A DNA stretch of 64,000 nucleotides from Mitsuaria sp. GD03876 (GCF_029840635.1 NZ_JAOCCU010000034.1:1-64000); one strand, 5' to 3'; positions 14,421 through 22,683 are shown, counted from the stretch's first letter. Notes: generated from the letters alone by a model not told the origin. Made by a program: numbers and translations.

Positions 14421-15490
14421 GCGCGGGCGGCATGGCAGCCGGCGGACTCCGTCCGGTTCGACGCGGCGTGCTTCGATTCAGCGTGTCGCCGCTGTGGCGG
14501 CTGTGGCGGCTGTGGCGACTGTGGCGCCTGTGGCGCCTGTGGCTGCTGGCCCTGCTGGCCGCGTCAGCCGCGCTGTGGAGCGGCTCCGCCTCGGCGCACG
14601 AGATGAGCATGGCCGAGATGCAGGTTCGCGAGACCTCGCCCGGCGAGTACCTCTGGCAATGGACCGCCAGCGAGAAGCGCGCCGCCGACGAGGTGCTGTC
14701 GCCGCAATGGCCGACGGGCTGCACCGCCGACGGTCCCAACCTGCATTGCGGCAAGGCCGGCCTGAGCGGCGCGCTGACGATGGAGGGCGTGGGCAAGCAG
14801 TACTCGGCCGCCGTGGTGAAGGTGTTCTGGATGGACGGCCAGGCCAGCGTCTACACGCTGACCGCCGGCCAGCCGACGGTGCAGCTGTTCGGCTCGGCCG
14901 AGGACCGCCGCGGCATGGGCGAGATCGCGCGCGCCTACACGCTGCTGGGCGTGGAGCACATCCTGGCGGGCATCGACCACCTGATGTTCGTGATCGGCCT
15001 GCTGTTCCTGGTGGGCTTCCGCCGCCAGCTGCTGTGGACCATCACCGCGTTCACGGCGGCGCACAGCCTGACGCTGGGCATGAGCGCGCTGGGCTGGCTG
15101 CAGCTGCGGCCGCCGCCGGTGGAGGCGACGATCGCGCTGTCCATCGTGCTGGTCGCGTGCGAGGCGCTGAAGACCTCCACGGGGCCGGTGACGCTGGCCC
15201 GGCGCTGGCCGGCGCTGGTGGCCTTCCTGTTCGGGCTGGTGCACGGGCTGGGCTTCGCCGGCGCGCTACGCGAGATCGGCCTGCCCGAACACCACCTGCT
15301 GGTGGCGCTGCTGACCTTCAACGTCGGTGTCGAGATCGGCCAGCTGATGACGGTGGCGGCCTGCTGGGCGCTGTGGCGGGTGTCGCACCGCTGGGCCTGG
15401 ACGGCGCGGCTGCGCACGGTGCTGCTGTACCTGATCGGCTCGGCGGCGGCCTACTGGTCGTGGCTGCGCATCGCGGCGATCGCGGGCTGA
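14417..15490 (+). CDS. HupE/UreJ-family membrane protein
   Basis: A 357-aa protein with a signal/anchor, a ~150-residue exported domain starting HEMSMAEMQV, and a C-terminal membrane domain of about six helices. The membrane part carries GVEHILAGIDHLMFVIGLLF and FGLVHGLGFAGAL, His-rich motifs typical of the HupE/UreJ group, which has been linked to nickel or other metal transport. The substrate is unknown here; no hydrogenase or urease genes are nearby. The N-terminus has six 9-bp units giving repeated Leu-Trp-Arg, an odd basic-aromatic leader. The start overlaps the PPIase stop, and the next gene begins within 22 bp, so this is one operon. Confidence 0.85.
   Translation: MSAGGMAAGGLRPVRRGVLRFSVSPLWRLWRLWRLWRLWRLWLLALLAASAALWSGSASAHEMSMAEMQVRETSPGEYLWQWTASEKRAADEVLSPQWPTGCTADGPNLHCGKAGLSGALTMEGVGKQYSAAVVKVFWMDGQASVYTLTAGQPTVQLFGSAEDRRGMGEIARAYTLLGVEHILAGIDHLMFVIGLLFLVGFRRQLLWTITAFTAAHSLTLGMSALGWLQLRPPPVEATIALSIVLVACEALKTSTGPVTLARRWPALVAFLFGLVHGLGFAGALREIGLPEHHLLVALLTFNVGVEIGQLMTVAACWALWRVSHRWAWTARLRTVLLYLIGSAAAYWSWLRIAAIAG
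14492..14545 (+). repeat. In-frame 9-bp tandem repeat (Leu-Trp-Arg) in the HupE-like gene
   Basis: Six 9-bp units of the form CTGTGGCGN (the last CTGTGGCTG) encode repeating Leu-Trp-Arg just before the hydrophobic signal core. Copy-number change would lengthen or shorten the leader without a frameshift. Confidence 0.9.
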
Positions 15491-15511
15491 GACGTGGATG
15501 AGCAACGGACG

Positions 15512-16138
15512 ATGAAACCGGAAGTCTTCAGCCTGTTCCCCACGCCGGTGATGCGCGTGCCCGGCGCGTTGCCGCCGGCGCTGGTCGCCGGCTTGGTCGC
15601 GCACTTCAGCGCCGAGGCGGTGCAGGACAACAACAGCTCGGCGAAGCTCGTGCACACGCGCATGCTCAGGCCGGGCGACAGCCCGCTGCTGGTCGACGTC
15701 GCGGCGCTGCTGGCCGGACCGCTGTCGGAGTTCGGCGCGCTGCTCTTCGGCGAACGCATGGGCTGGGCGGTCAAGGAGATGTGGGTCAACGTGATGGCCC
15801 ACGGCGGCCATCAGTCGATGCACAACCATGCCAACAGCTTCGCCTCGGGCGTGGTGTACCTGACCGGCACCGACGAGTCGGCGCGCACGGTGTTCATGAA
15901 GTCGCCCGGCGGGACCGACTTCAGCTTCAAGAACGACCACCCCGGCATGGTGGCCGGGCCGTTCAACGCCGAGAAATGGATCAGCCCGGCGCCGTCGCCC
16001 GGCGACCTGGTGCTGTTCCCCAGCTACCTGATGCATGCGGTGCCGCCCAACGACGGCGGCCAGCGGATCAGCCTGGCGTTCAACGCGATCCCGTTGCGCC
16101 TGGATTCCTGGGGCTACACGATCGGGTTCAGCGGATGA
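15512..16138 (+). CDS. Putative 2OG-Fe(II) oxygenase (TIGR02466-like)
   Basis: A 208-aa protein resembling the TIGR02466/2OG-Fe(II) oxygenase family. It opens VFSLFPTPVMRV, has WVNVMAHGGHQSMHNHANSFASGVVYL with the HxH/His ligands expected of the jelly-roll core, and LVLFPSYLMHAVPPN followed by RISLAFN, carrying the second His and an Arg for 2-oxoglutarate. It would hydroxylate an unknown substrate in the cytosol. The start is uncertain: ATG 15512 is used, but GTG 15494 would add six residues and sits 4 nt after the HupE-like stop. The stop overlaps the next ATG by 4 nt. Its presence in an operon with a spermidine-synthase-like protein may hint at polyamine-related chemistry, which is speculation. 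Confidence 0.78.
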   Translation: MKPEVFSLFPTPVMRVPGALPPALVAGLVAHFSAEAVQDNNSSAKLVHTRMLRPGDSPLLVDVAALLAGPLSEFGALLFGERMGWAVKEMWVNVMAHGGHQSMHNHANSFASGVVYLTGTDESARTVFMKSPGGTDFSFKNDHPGMVAGPFNAEKWISPAPSPGDLVLFPSYLMHAVPPNDGGQRISLAFNAIPLRLDSWGYTIGFSG

Positions 16139-19100
16139 GCGTGTCCATCGAGCCCGCCGGTCTCCCGGCCGACCCGGCCGACCCGGTCGGCCCGGTCGGC
16201 CCGGTCGGTCCGGTTGGCCCGGTTGGCCCGGTTGGCGGAACAGCCAGGCCGGATGCGCGAGCGCGACGATTCGCGCTCGCGCTGATGGGGCTGTCGGGGT
16301 TCGCCGGGCTCGGCTACCAGATGGTGTGGACCCAGCAATGCGCGCTTTGGCTCGGCTTCGAAGCCGCCGCCGTCCTGGCGGTCGTGACCGCGTTCTTCGG
16401 CGGACTGGCCCTCGGTGCCCTGGCCTTCGGCGCGCGGATCGAGCGCTCGCGACAGTCTCGGCGCTGGTACCTCGCGTGCGAAGCCTTCATCGGGCTGTGG
16501 GGCCTCGCGCTGATCGCGCTGATGCAGCCCGCCGGGGCGGCGGTCCAGCAGTGGATCGGCGCCGAACCGACCCCCCTGTGGCAATGGGCCATCACCTTCG
16601 GCGCCAGCTTCCTGCTGCTGTTGCCCGCCACCGCCGCCATGGGCGCCACCCTGCCGGCGATCGAGCGGATCGTCGAGTCCGCTTCCGCACCCATCGCGTC
16701 CGCCTCGGAGTCCACCGCGCTCGAGCGGCGCTCCATCGCGGGGCTCTACGCCGCCAACACGCTCGGCGCCGTCCTCGGCGTCCTGCTCGTGACCTTCTGG
16801 CTGGTGCCCGCGTTCGGGCTGTCAATGTCCGCCGGCGTCTGCGTGCTCCTCAACGCGCTCTGCGTGGTCGGAGCGTGGGTCGGCTTTTCCGGAGGGCAGG
16901 GGAAGGGCGCGACCGCCCACCTGCCAGCGTCGAGCGCGGCCCATCACAGGGCATGGGGGCGCCCGTCCGGGACCCCCAAGCCCTGTTCCGGTCCCGGAGA
17001 CAACCCTCGCGCAAGCGCGCCCGCGGGGGAGGCGGGGCGCGGCGCGGGTTCCGCGGTGCTCGTCTTGCTGGCCGCCAGCGGCCTGCTCGGCATCGGCTAC
17101 GAAGTCGTCGCCGTGCGCGTGCTCAGCCAACTCAACGAGGACACCGTCTATACCTTCGCGTTGCTGCTCGCCGTGTACCTCGTCGGCACCTCGATCGGCG
17201 CGGCGGCGTACCAACGCTGGCTGCGAGCGATCGACCAGGACCGGCTCTCGATCACGCTGCCCGCGGCGCTCGCCATCACCACCCTGTCCGGACTCTGCGC
17301 GCTGTGGGGCGCACCGGCCCTGAAGTCCGGCGCGATGCGGGCGCTCGGCGACGGCTTCGCCGCGGCCCTCGGCGCCGAGTCGACCCTGGCGCTCGCCGCC
17401 TTCGGCCTCCCGACGATCGCGATGGGCGCCTGGTTCAGCCATCTCGGCGCGCAGGCCCTGCGGCAGGACCTCGGCTTCGGCCGCGCGCTCGCGGTGAACA
17501 CGCTCGGCGCCGCCGTGGCCGGGCCGCTCTTCGGCGTCCTCGTCGCCCCCTGGTGGGGACCGAAAACCGCGTTGCTGCTGATCGCCGGAGGCTACGTTCT
17601 GGCCGCTGCGACGACTGCTGCAACAACCGCTGTGACGACCGCTGTGACGACCGCTGTGACGACCGCTGTGACGACCGCTGTGACGACCGCTGCGACAACT
17701 GCTGCGACGACCGGCGCAATGACCGCCGCGACAACCACCGCAACAACCGCCGTGATGACCGGCGCGAAGGCCTGGCGCCATCCGCTGGTGGCGCTCCCGG
17801 CGGTTGCGGTGGCGTTGATGGCGGTGTTCGGCGCGCCGTTGACGTTCGTCGACCTGCCCGACGGCGCGCGGCTCGTCAGTTATGCCGAGGGCGCGATGGC
17901 CGCCGTGAGCGTGGTCGAGGACGGGCAGGGCGTCTCGCGGCTGCGGATCAACAACCGGCAGCAGGAGGGCAGCAGCACCAGCCTGTTCGTCGACGGTCGC
18001 CAGGCGCTGCTGCCGTTGCTGCTGCATCCGGCGCCACGGCGCGCGCTGTTCCTGGGGCTGGGCACCGGCGCGACGTCGGGGACCGCCGCGCAGGACCCGT
18101 CGTTGCAGGTCGATGCCGTCGAGCTGCTGCCGGAGGTGATCGACGCGTCGTCGCATTTCACGCAGTCGCTGGGGCTCGCTGGCGCGCTGCCGCGCTTCGT
18201 CGCGGCGGACGCGCGGCGCTTCGTGCGCGCGGCCGGGACGCGCTACGACGTGATCGTCTCGGACAACTTCCATCCCGCGCGCAGCGGATCCGGCGCGCTC
18301 TACACCCGCGAGCATTTCGCGGCGGTGCGCGAGCGGCTCGCGCCCGGCGGGCTGTTCTGCCAGTGGCTGCCGCTGCACCAGCTCGACCTCGACAGCCTGC
18401 GCAGCGTGACGCGGGCCTTCCTGGCCGAGTACCCGGAGGCGGTCGCGGTGCTGGCCACCAACAGCCTGGAGACGCCGGTGGTCGGACTCGTGGGGCGCCG
18501 CGATGCACCGGTGACGGCAGAGACGCTGCCTGCGGGCCGGATGCTGCCTGCGGACCGGACGCCGCCGGTGGACCGGACGTTCGCGGGAGGACGGACGCTG
18601 GCGGACTGGCAGGCGCGCGTGGGAGGAACGCCTGCGCGGCGGGATGGTCGCGGTCTGTCGGACTTCGGCATCGACGATGCCTTCGACGTGCTCGGCGGCG
18701 TGATCGCGGGATCCGCGGCGCTGGCCGGATTCGCCGGCGATTCGCCGATGAACACGGACGATCGGCCGGTGGTGGCCTATCTCGCGCCGCGACTGCTGTA
18801 CGCGCCGACGTCGACGCCCAAGGACCGGTTCTTCGAGCTGATGCATCGGCTGAGCGTCCGGCCCCGGGACCTGGGCCTGCGGTCCGCGGAGGACGAGCGA
18901 CGCCTGTCGGCGTACTGGCGCGCGCGGGACCTGTTCCTCGAGGCGGGGCGTGCCGCGAGACCCACCGCCGATCCGGCGGCGATGCTGGCGCAGGTGGAGG
19001 CGCCGCTGCTCGCGGCGCTCCGGATGAGCCCGGACTTCCGGCCGGCTTACGACCCGCTGCTGCGCATGGCGATGGCCCTGGCGCCGCGGGACCCGGCGGC

Positions 19101-19197
19101 CGCGCGGCGAGTGCTCATCGCGCTGCGCGACGCGCAGCCCGCGCGCCCCGAGGCCGGCGAGGCGCTGGCGTCGATGGGAGCGTCGACGGGGCAATGA
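16135..19197 (+). CDS. Large membrane protein with spermidine-synthase-like domain
   Basis: A 1020-aa fusion. Residues ~45-270 and ~300-520 hold two sets of hydrophobic helices like MFS-type or spermidine-synthase-associated membrane domains (FALALMGLSGFAGLGYQMVW; VLLAASGLLGIGYEVVAV). Residues ~600-850 form a methyltransferase-like spermidine synthase domain: RALFLGLGTGATSG, VDAVELLPEVID, FVAADARRFVRAAG and YDVIVSDNFHPARSGSG. The C-terminal ~150 residues are helical with no known motif. Similar proteins are annotated as fused MFS/spermidine synthase, but polyamine synthesis is unproven. Three low-complexity insertions are translated in frame: Pro-Val-Gly repeats near the N-terminus, a REP-like element (~residues 272-288) and Thr-Thr-Ala-Val repeats (~496-543). 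It is last in the operon, and its stop abuts the second HEPN leader. Confidence 0.75.
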   Translation: MSVSIEPAGLPADPADPVGPVGPVGPVGPVGPVGGTARPDARARRFALALMGLSGFAGLGYQMVWTQQCALWLGFEAAAVLAVVTAFFGGLALGALAFGARIERSRQSRRWYLACEAFIGLWGLALIALMQPAGAAVQQWIGAEPTPLWQWAITFGASFLLLLPATAAMGATLPAIERIVESASAPIASASESTALERRSIAGLYAANTLGAVLGVLLVTFWLVPAFGLSMSAGVCVLLNALCVVGAWVGFSGGQGKGATAHLPASSAAHHRAWGRPSGTPKPCSGPGDNPRASAPAGEAGRGAGSAVLVLLAASGLLGIGYEVVAVRVLSQLNEDTVYTFALLLAVYLVGTSIGAAAYQRWLRAIDQDRLSITLPAALAITTLSGLCALWGAPALKSGAMRALGDGFAAALGAESTLALAAFGLPTIAMGAWFSHLGAQALRQDLGFGRALAVNTLGAAVAGPLFGVLVAPWWGPKTALLLIAGGYVLAAATTAATTAVTTAVTTAVTTAVTTAVTTAATTAATTGAMTAATTTATTAVMTGAKAWRHPLVALPAVAVALMAVFGAPLTFVDLPDGARLVSYAEGAMAAVSVVEDGQGVSRLRINNRQQEGSSTSLFVDGRQALLPLLLHPAPRRALFLGLGTGATSGTAAQDPSLQVDAVELLPEVIDASSHFTQSLGLAGALPRFVAADARRFVRAAGTRYDVIVSDNFHPARSGSGALYTREHFAAVRERLAPGGLFCQWLPLHQLDLDSLRSVTRAFLAEYPEAVAVLATNSLETPVVGLVGRRDAPVTAETLPAGRMLPADRTPPVDRTFAGGRTLADWQARVGGTPARRDGRGLSDFGIDDAFDVLGGVIAGSAALAGFAGDSPMNTDDRPVVAYLAPRLLYAPTSTPKDRFFELMHRLSVRPRDLGLRSAEDERRLSAYWRARDLFLEAGRAARPTADPAAMLAQVEAPLLAALRMSPDFRPAYDPLLRMAMALAPRDPAAARRVLIALRDAQPARPEAGEALASMGASTGQ
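16171..16238 (+). repeat. In-frame 9-bp tandem repeat (Pro-Val-Gly)
   Basis: Units of 9 bp close to CCGGTCGGC encode Asp-Pro-Ala and then six Pro-Val-Gly repeats in the cytosolic N-terminus of the spermidine-synthase-like protein. The third bases drift from C to T along the array, as expected of an ageing array. Confidence 0.85.
16949..16995. repeat. REP-like palindrome, copy 1 (inside a gene)
   Basis: GGGCATGGGGG pairs with CCCCCAAGCCC across a short loop, followed by TTCCGG and CCC. The same core recurs at 34363-34408 in a non-coding region. Here it is read through in frame in the linker between the two membrane halves of the spermidine-synthase-like protein. Confidence 0.7.
17620..17760 (+). 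repeat. In-frame 12-bp tandem repeat (Thr-Thr-Ala-Val)
   Basis: Units near ACGACCGCTGTG are repeated, five of them almost identical, then degenerate ones. They encode Thr-Thr-Ala-Val/Ala repeats after the last membrane helix before the catalytic-like domain. The unit length keeps the frame open. Confidence 0.9.
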
Positions 19198-19341
19198 CCT
19201 TCATCGGTTTGTGCGGGGGGACCGGCCTACTCGAAGTGGTTTCCCCCATCGATTCGCCCTTCGAGGGGAATCGACAACACCGCATCTGATTCGACACTGC
19301 GTGCCTTTCCGGGTCGGGGACTCGGGGACAGGAGTGGTGTG
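19198..19341 (+). promoter_or_regulatory. Structured leader of HEPN cassette copy 2
   Basis: A 144-bp leader homologous to 8944-9096. Hairpin 1 (19215-19247) pairs GGGGG with CCCCC and CC with GG; the bases outside the GC core differ from copy 1 yet still pair, and the loop again carries CCTACTCG. A second hairpin pairs CGATT with AATCG around a CCCTTCGAGGG stem. The leader starts directly after the TGA of the upstream gene. AGGAG lies 7 nt before the ATG. Confidence 0.6.
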
Positions 19342-19908
19342 ATGACGATGAGTTTCGAAACGAAGTGCGCTGCGTCGGTGGTCGCCGACCTCTTCCAGTT
19401 GCCGCCACGGCGACGGGTCCATTTCTACGACCTGATGGCCGTGCTGCGCCAACCGGAAGCCTTGTTCGGCGAACCCTCCGAGCGGCTCGTGGACCTCGAG
19501 CCCGATCACATGCCTGTGAACTGGGACGAACTCCTCGACGTCGCTCAAGAGGCGGCGATGGACCACGGGATGACCGCGACGACGATGATGGAGATCCTCC
19601 AAGTCGCCGCTGATGTCTTGCGTGAGAGCGGCTTGCGGATATGTGCCGGCAATCCTGAGCGAGTGGACATCTATCCGGCGGAGATGGAGGAGGCCGGGTT
19701 CAGCTACGACCTCCGTCTCGACGCGACGCACCAGGTCGCGCGCGCGCTCACCGACAATTTCATCGGTCGATTGATCGACCGCGACATGTGCCGCCGAGGT
19801 TTCATGTTTTCCTTTGTCGGGGAATGGACGGAAGAGGAACTGGACGACTGGGAGCGTGCCGCCGAGGCAGCGGAGCAGGGAGGTCGTCATGGCCGTGACG
19901 AGCAATGA
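19342..19908 (+). CDS. Unknown protein, first gene of HEPN cassette copy 2
   Basis: A 188-aa protein, paralogous to 9097-9681. Shared landmarks: VLRQPEALFGEPSER (~35-49), AADVLRESGLRICAG (~92-106), LDATHQVARALT (~129-140) and GFMFSF (~153-158), then an acidic Glu/Asp-rich end. The N-terminal ~30 residues differ between copies. No catalytic motif, signal peptide or membrane segment is visible. The ATG at 19342 has a well-spaced AGGAG; GTG 19339 and ATG 19348 are alternatives. It overlaps the HEPN-like gene by 20 nt, with the downstream GGAGG inside its coding end. Whether it is an antitoxin-like partner cannot be decided from sequence. Confidence 0.75.
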   Translation: MTMSFETKCAASVVADLFQLPPRRRVHFYDLMAVLRQPEALFGEPSERLVDLEPDHMPVNWDELLDVAQEAAMDHGMTATTMMEILQVAADVLRESGLRICAGNPERVDIYPAEMEEAGFSYDLRLDATHQVARALTDNFIGRLIDRDMCRRGFMFSFVGEWTEEELDDWERAAEAAEQGGRHGRDEQ

Positions 19909-20287
19909 TCTGCTTCACCAGGCCAGGGACTTGCCGCTTGTGCCACCGGAGGTGCGGCGGCGCACGCTCGCCAGCAAGGCCTACTACGCAAGCTATCACC
20001 GCTGTCTGGATTGGGAACGGTCGCTGCCGGCACGCGGAGGTCCGAAGAAGCGGCGTGGAGGCGTTCACCAGCGCCTGATCCTCCGGCTTCAAACGCCCGA
20101 CTCGACCTGTACCGGCGATCAGGTCAGGCTCTCACGGTGGCTGGGCGACAGCCTCGACGAATTGCGCAAGCTCAGGGTCAAGGCGGACTACAAGCTGGCG
20201 GAAGACCTGAGCCGGAGGGAACTCCGCAGCCAAGTGACGCTCGCCCAGGCGCTGTTCGATTGCTGCGATGGCCGGCGCAAACCCTGA
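19889..20287 (+). CDS. HEPN-like small protein, cassette copy 2
   Basis: A 132-aa protein, paralogous to 9678-10064. SKAYYASYHRCLDWE (~28-42) and LRKLRVKADYKLAEDLSRRE (~91-110) give the two HEPN-type helices. The Arg of copy 1 before AYYASYH is Lys here, so that Arg is not strictly needed, whereas R-VKADY is kept in both. The ATG at 19889 has GGAGG upstream within the preceding gene; a longer frame from 19814 would only add residues overlapping that gene. The protein is basic and probably cytosolic. A Fur-controlled receptor gene follows 104 bp downstream and is likely transcribed separately. Confidence 0.7.
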   Translation: MAVTSNDLLHQARDLPLVPPEVRRRTLASKAYYASYHRCLDWERSLPARGGPKKRRGGVHQRLILRLQTPDSTCTGDQVRLSRWLGDSLDELRKLRVKADYKLAEDLSRRELRSQVTLAQALFDCCDGRRKP

Positions 20288-20331
20288 CCCCCTGCGCGCC
20301 GCGCCCATGCCCCTTCGCCATTCACGTTTCG

Positions 20332-20379
20332 TTCACGCGGCGTCAATCTGCGGCTACACTGTGTTGAGAATAATTCTCA
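20332..20379 (+). promoter_or_regulatory. Promoter with Fur box for the TonB receptor
   Basis: A -35 like TTCACG (20332-20337) and a -10 like TACACT (20355-20360) are 17 bp apart. The palindrome TGAGAATAATTCTCA (7-1-7, 20365-20379) lies over the expected start of transcription and matches the classic Fur site. Iron-replete Fur would block this promoter. Confidence 0.85.
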
Positions 20380-20391
20380 TCTGTTCTGTAA

Positions 20392-22683
20392 GTGTCTGAA
20401 GTCAAACAACAAAGTCCAGCCTTCCGCCAACCCCGACTGATTCCCCTCCTGCTCAGCCTGACCGGCACCGCCGCCTGGGCGGCTGACAACCCGGTCCCGC
20501 CAGCCCCCGCCGCCGCGGCATCCGCCGCACCTGCCGCCGCCGACGCCTCGGCAGTCCCCGCGGCGTCCACCACCCTCGCGCCGGTCACCGTCTACGGCAT
20601 CCGCAGCGTCGCGCCCGGCAAGACCACCATCACCCCCAACGAGATCGAACGCCAGCAGGCGCTGACCGTCCAGCAACTGCTCGACAACCTGCCGGGCGTC
20701 GACCTCAACGGCAGCTACCGCCCCGGCGGCCAGAGCCTGAACATGTGGGGCTTCGGCGATGTCGAGGACATCCGCGTGCAGCTCGACGGCGCGAACAAGG
20801 GCTTCGAGAAGTACCGCCAGGGATCGATCTTCATCGAGCCCGAACTGATCAAGCGCATCACCGTCGACAAGGGCGCCCACTCGGTCCGCTACGGCAACGG
20901 CGGCTTCGGCGGCACGGTGCTGGTCGAGAGCAAGGACGCCGAGGACCTGCTGCGCCCCGGCGAACGCCTGGGCGGCCTGGTCAAGCTCGGCTGGGCCGGC
21001 AACGACGACCAGCGCGTCCTCTCCGGCAGCGTGTTCGCCCGATCGGAAGCCGGCACGGCGCTGCCCTGGCAGGTCCTGGTCGCCGTGACCGGCCGCGACT
21101 CCGGCAACCAGCGGCGCGCCGACGGCAGCGTCTACGAGTTCTCCGCCACCCACAGCCGCTCCGCGCTCGCCAAGCTGACGCTGCAGTTGAGCGAGGCCAG
21201 CCGCCTCACCCTGTCCGACATCGAAGGCCGCAGCAAGGCCTGGGCGCCGTTCGCGGCCAAGCGCGACGAGGTGCCCGCGCCCACGCCCGCCGAGATCGCG
21301 AAGTACGGCGAACGCGAGGCGTGGCTGCGCAAGGTGCTGTGGCGCGACCAGGTCGACCGCACCCAATCGCTGCTGTGGACCTGGACGCCGGCCGCGCAAC
21401 CGCTGGTGGACCTGCAGGTGCGGCTCACGCAGTCGTCCAGCCGCCAGGACGACCAGCGCCCCGACAGCATCACCAGCGACTTCGCCGCCAGCCTCGGCAA
21501 GGAAAGCCACGCGAGCTACCGCGACCGGCAGCTCGACATCAGCAACACCGCGCGCTTCACGCTGGGCGACACGCGCCATGCGCTGGCCGCCGGCCTGCAG
21601 GCCCAGCGCCATGACCGCGACACGCTGATGTTCCTGCACACGCGCACGAAGGACCCCAGCTACAACTTCGGCTGGCTGCAGCCGTACTACATGCCCGCCG
21701 GCGAGCAGCGCACCGTCTCCGGCTGGATCGAGGACGAGATCCGCCTCGGCGCCTGGACGCTGACGCCGGGCCTGCGCCACGACGAGGTCCGCACCGCCGG
21801 CCAGCCCAACTTCGCGCCGCGCTACAACGACCCCGCCGCCGGCCATGACTACCGCCCGGTCCACCACCGCGGCTGGTCGCAGCACCTGTCCGCGCGCTGG
21901 CAGGCGACCGAGCGCACCGCGCTGTTCGCCGACGCCGGGCGCACCTGGCGCGCGCCGGTCATCGACGAGCTCTTCGAGGTCCAGTCCGCCGCCACCAGCG
22001 CGCCGGCCACCAGCCGCGACCTGCGCAAGGAACGGGTCACCGCGCTGCGCGGCGGCGTGAAGCACGAGCGCGTCGACTGGCTGGCCGGTGGCGACGCGTT
22101 CGCCGCGACGCTGACCGTGTTCCGCAACCTGGTCCACGACAACATCCACAAGCGCTTTGGCGTGTTCGTCGAACCCGGCACCGAGCGCCCGCCCAACCTG
22201 CCGTTCTATCGGAACCTGCCCGGCTACCGCAGCGACGGCGTCGAGGCCGAGTCCCACTACGAGCAGCGCCGCGGCTTCGCCAGCGTGTCGCTGGCCTGGA
22301 TGCGGGGCGAGCACCGCGGCTCGATCCGCGATCCGTGGGCGACGAAGAACCAGCCGCTGATCGACATCGGCGCGCCGAAGGCGGTCGTCGTGCTCGGCGC
22401 GAAATGGCCCTCGCTCGGCCTGGCGGCCGGCTGGCAAGGCAAGTTCGTCGCGGCGCAGCACCATGTGCCCGACGACGAGATCGTCCCGTACGCGCTGCCG
22501 TCGTCCAAGGGCTATGGCCTGCACGGGCTCTTCGCGCAATGGCAGGGCCGCGGCGCCTGGGCCGACACCCGGCTGCAGCTGGCGGTCGACAACCTGTTCA
22601 ACCGCAGCGTGCAGCCTTACCTGGCCGAGGCCGTCTACGCGCCGGGCCGCAACATCAAGCTGACCTTCAGCCAACGGCTCTGA
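20392..22683 (+). CDS. TonB-dependent receptor, probably iron-regulated
   Basis: A 763-aa outer-membrane receptor. Signal peptide core LIPLLLSLTGTAAWA, an Ala/Pro-rich spacer, then the plug domain: APVTVYGIRSVAPGK, LTVQQLLDNLPGVDLNGSYRPGG, and FIEPELIKRITVDKGAHSVRYGNGGFGGTV. The barrel fills the rest and ends KLTFSQRL. The start is GTG: an in-frame TAA lies immediately upstream and no further start exists before the plug. Shine-Dalgarno pairing is poor and the predicted 5' UTR is only ~25 nt. The Fur box predicts induction under iron limitation, so a ferric siderophore or haem ligand is likely but unproven. No periplasmic permease genes are adjacent. Confidence 0.9.
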   Translation: MSEVKQQSPAFRQPRLIPLLLSLTGTAAWAADNPVPPAPAAAASAAPAAADASAVPAASTTLAPVTVYGIRSVAPGKTTITPNEIERQQALTVQQLLDNLPGVDLNGSYRPGGQSLNMWGFGDVEDIRVQLDGANKGFEKYRQGSIFIEPELIKRITVDKGAHSVRYGNGGFGGTVLVESKDAEDLLRPGERLGGLVKLGWAGNDDQRVLSGSVFARSEAGTALPWQVLVAVTGRDSGNQRRADGSVYEFSATHSRSALAKLTLQLSEASRLTLSDIEGRSKAWAPFAAKRDEVPAPTPAEIAKYGEREAWLRKVLWRDQVDRTQSLLWTWTPAAQPLVDLQVRLTQSSSRQDDQRPDSITSDFAASLGKESHASYRDRQLDISNTARFTLGDTRHALAAGLQAQRHDRDTLMFLHTRTKDPSYNFGWLQPYYMPAGEQRTVSGWIEDEIRLGAWTLTPGLRHDEVRTAGQPNFAPRYNDPAAGHDYRPVHHRGWSQHLSARWQATERTALFADAGRTWRAPVIDELFEVQSAATSAPATSRDLRKERVTALRGGVKHERVDWLAGGDAFAATLTVFRNLVHDNIHKRFGVFVEPGTERPPNLPFYRNLPGYRSDGVEAESHYEQRRGFASVSLAWMRGEHRGSIRDPWATKNQPLIDIGAPKAVVVLGAKWPSLGLAAGWQGKFVAAQHHVPDDEIVPYALPSSKGYGLHGLFAQWQGRGAWADTRLQLAVDNLFNRSVQPYLAEAVYAPGRNIKLTFSQRL

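Noticed and set aside
16822-19194. 790-codon minus-strand frame opposite the spermidine-synthase-like gene
   Set aside because: High GC opens antisense frames; composition is Arg/Gly-rich without motifs, and the plus-strand gene has clear domains.
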